64,000 bases of DNA from an uncultured Granulosicoccaceae bacterium (GTDB lineage: Bacteria; Pseudomonadota; Gammaproteobacteria; Granulosicoccales; Granulosicoccaceae), in the NCBI GenBank assembly GCA_938041955.1, contig CALISD010000082.1:1-64000 (forward strand), in the 5' to 3' direction. Shown piece by piece: positions 63,509 through 64,000 of the stretch. Every line of letters begins with the position of its first letter. The stretch's first letter is position 1. Made by a program: the position numbers and the translations under genes. Below the pieces are notes generated by a model. It saw nothing but the letters and a program-made list of their open reading frames with translations, was not told the DNA's origin and searched no databases.

Positions 63509-64000
63509 ATGATAGCGAATCCCGTCATGCGTTTTGGCAGCCAGATATTGGCTAAATATCTCACCAAAACAGTCACAACATATCGACCTTTCTCGGTCCA
63601 CCGGACAGCGACATTGGCCGAGGTCATGCGACCCGGCGATGTGCTACTCGTTGAGGGTGACCACCGCATCAGTTCGGCAATAAAATATCTTACTCAATCA
63701 ACCTGGTCACATGCCGCTTTCTATCTTGATAAAATGCCGGACGGCATTGCAATACCAAACCCGGGAAGCGCTCCCGAATCCAACGAGCAGCACCTGCTGG
63801 TTGAGGCCGATTTGGAAAACGGCGTGATCGCGGTACCGCTATCTAAATACAGCCGATACAACATACGGATTTGCCGACCGATAAACATAACCGAGCCTGA
63901 CCTGGATGCGTTGTGCCGCTTCATGGCATCAAGCCTTGGTAAGCAGTACGACTTGAAGAACATTGTAGATCTGGCCAGGTACCTGCTGCCTAACCCACCT
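63509..64000 (+). CDS. YiiX/YebB-like NlpC/P60-type peptidase, partial at window end
   Basis: An open plus-strand frame from the ATG at 63509 reaches the window edge, giving 164 residues; it is missing from the ORF track because it has no stop. The start is preceded by AAAGGG. MRPGDVLLVEGDHRISSAIKYLTQSTWSHAAFYL is the conserved opening of the permuted papain-like YiiX family, with the active-site His in WSHAAF. It is followed by LLVEADLENGVIAVPLSKY. The catalytic Cys should lie beyond the window. Such enzymes cleave peptidoglycan peptides or lipid-linked substrates. Confidence 0.8.
   Translation, partial: MIANPVMRFGSQILAKYLTKTVTTYRPFSVHRTATLAEVMRPGDVLLVEGDHRISSAIKYLTQSTWSHAAFYLDKMPDGIAIPNPGSAPESNEQHLLVEADLENGVIAVPLSKYSRYNIRICRPINITEPDLDALCRFMASSLGKQYDLKNIVDLARYLLPNPP

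Overview
The window reads as a chromosomal segment of a heterotrophic marine-type gammaproteobacterium. Base composition is near 50% GC and genes are dense on both strands. It carries many ABC uptake systems (alpha-glucoside, peptide, branched-chain amino acid/amide type), a DMSP-lyase-like cupin, an FAD/GcvT methylamine-type dehydrogenase, non-heme iron dioxygenases, DMT exporters and secreted carbohydrate-active proteins. A lineage near Granulosicoccus is my guess from gene content only. I found no rRNA, tRNA, CRISPR array, prophage or intact insertion sequence.

Layout. 1-3.3 kb: a leucine-rich-repeat reading frame cut by a 245-bp element with perfect 16-bp terminal inverted repeats, then a minus-strand cluster kptA - PhyH-like dioxygenase - RlaP-type nucleotidyltransferase (a candidate RNA-repair cassette) followed by a small cupin. 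3.5-9.7 kb: two lipoproteins (the second GH12-like), a DMT exporter, two tandem 7Fe-type ferredoxins with intrinsic terminators, and a CoA-transferase. 10-17 kb: a histidine-phosphatase-like protein, the 855-residue FAD/GcvT enzyme, type II dehydroquinase, a decayed elongation factor G fragment, the DMSP-lyase-like cupin, a tandem repeat with a CAATAG microsatellite, and an MFS transporter. 17-27 kb: mixed metabolic genes, including a minus-strand TauE/SafE - TauD - MmgE/PrpD run and two ankyrin-type proteins. 27-34.8 kb: a complete alpha-glucoside locus (aglR divergent from aglEFGAK) with a consensus promoter, LacI-type operator palindromes and an attenuator-like terminator after the binding-protein gene.

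35-50 kb: a secreted beta-helix protein, unknown proteins, NnrU, a CobW-type GTPase overlapping an amidohydrolase, then alpha/beta hydrolase, DMT exporter, PhyH dioxygenase, enolase-superfamily enzyme, CocE-type hydrolase, YkvA protein and a secreted protein with CBM10-like Gly-Trp-Gly-Trp repeats. Two small inverted-repeat elements lie in the intergenic gaps here. 50-55.4 kb: a peptide/nickel-type ABC transporter with a fused double ATPase and a divergent Tat-exported binding protein. 55.8-64 kb: an SDR epimerase, a tightly overlapped livF-G-M-H transporter with its Tat-type binding protein, a polytopic membrane protein, and a YiiX-like peptidase running off the window end.

The agl and liv loci are textbook operons. 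The least explained material is the kptA/PhyH/RlaP cassette, the set of small repeat elements and the fusA remnant.
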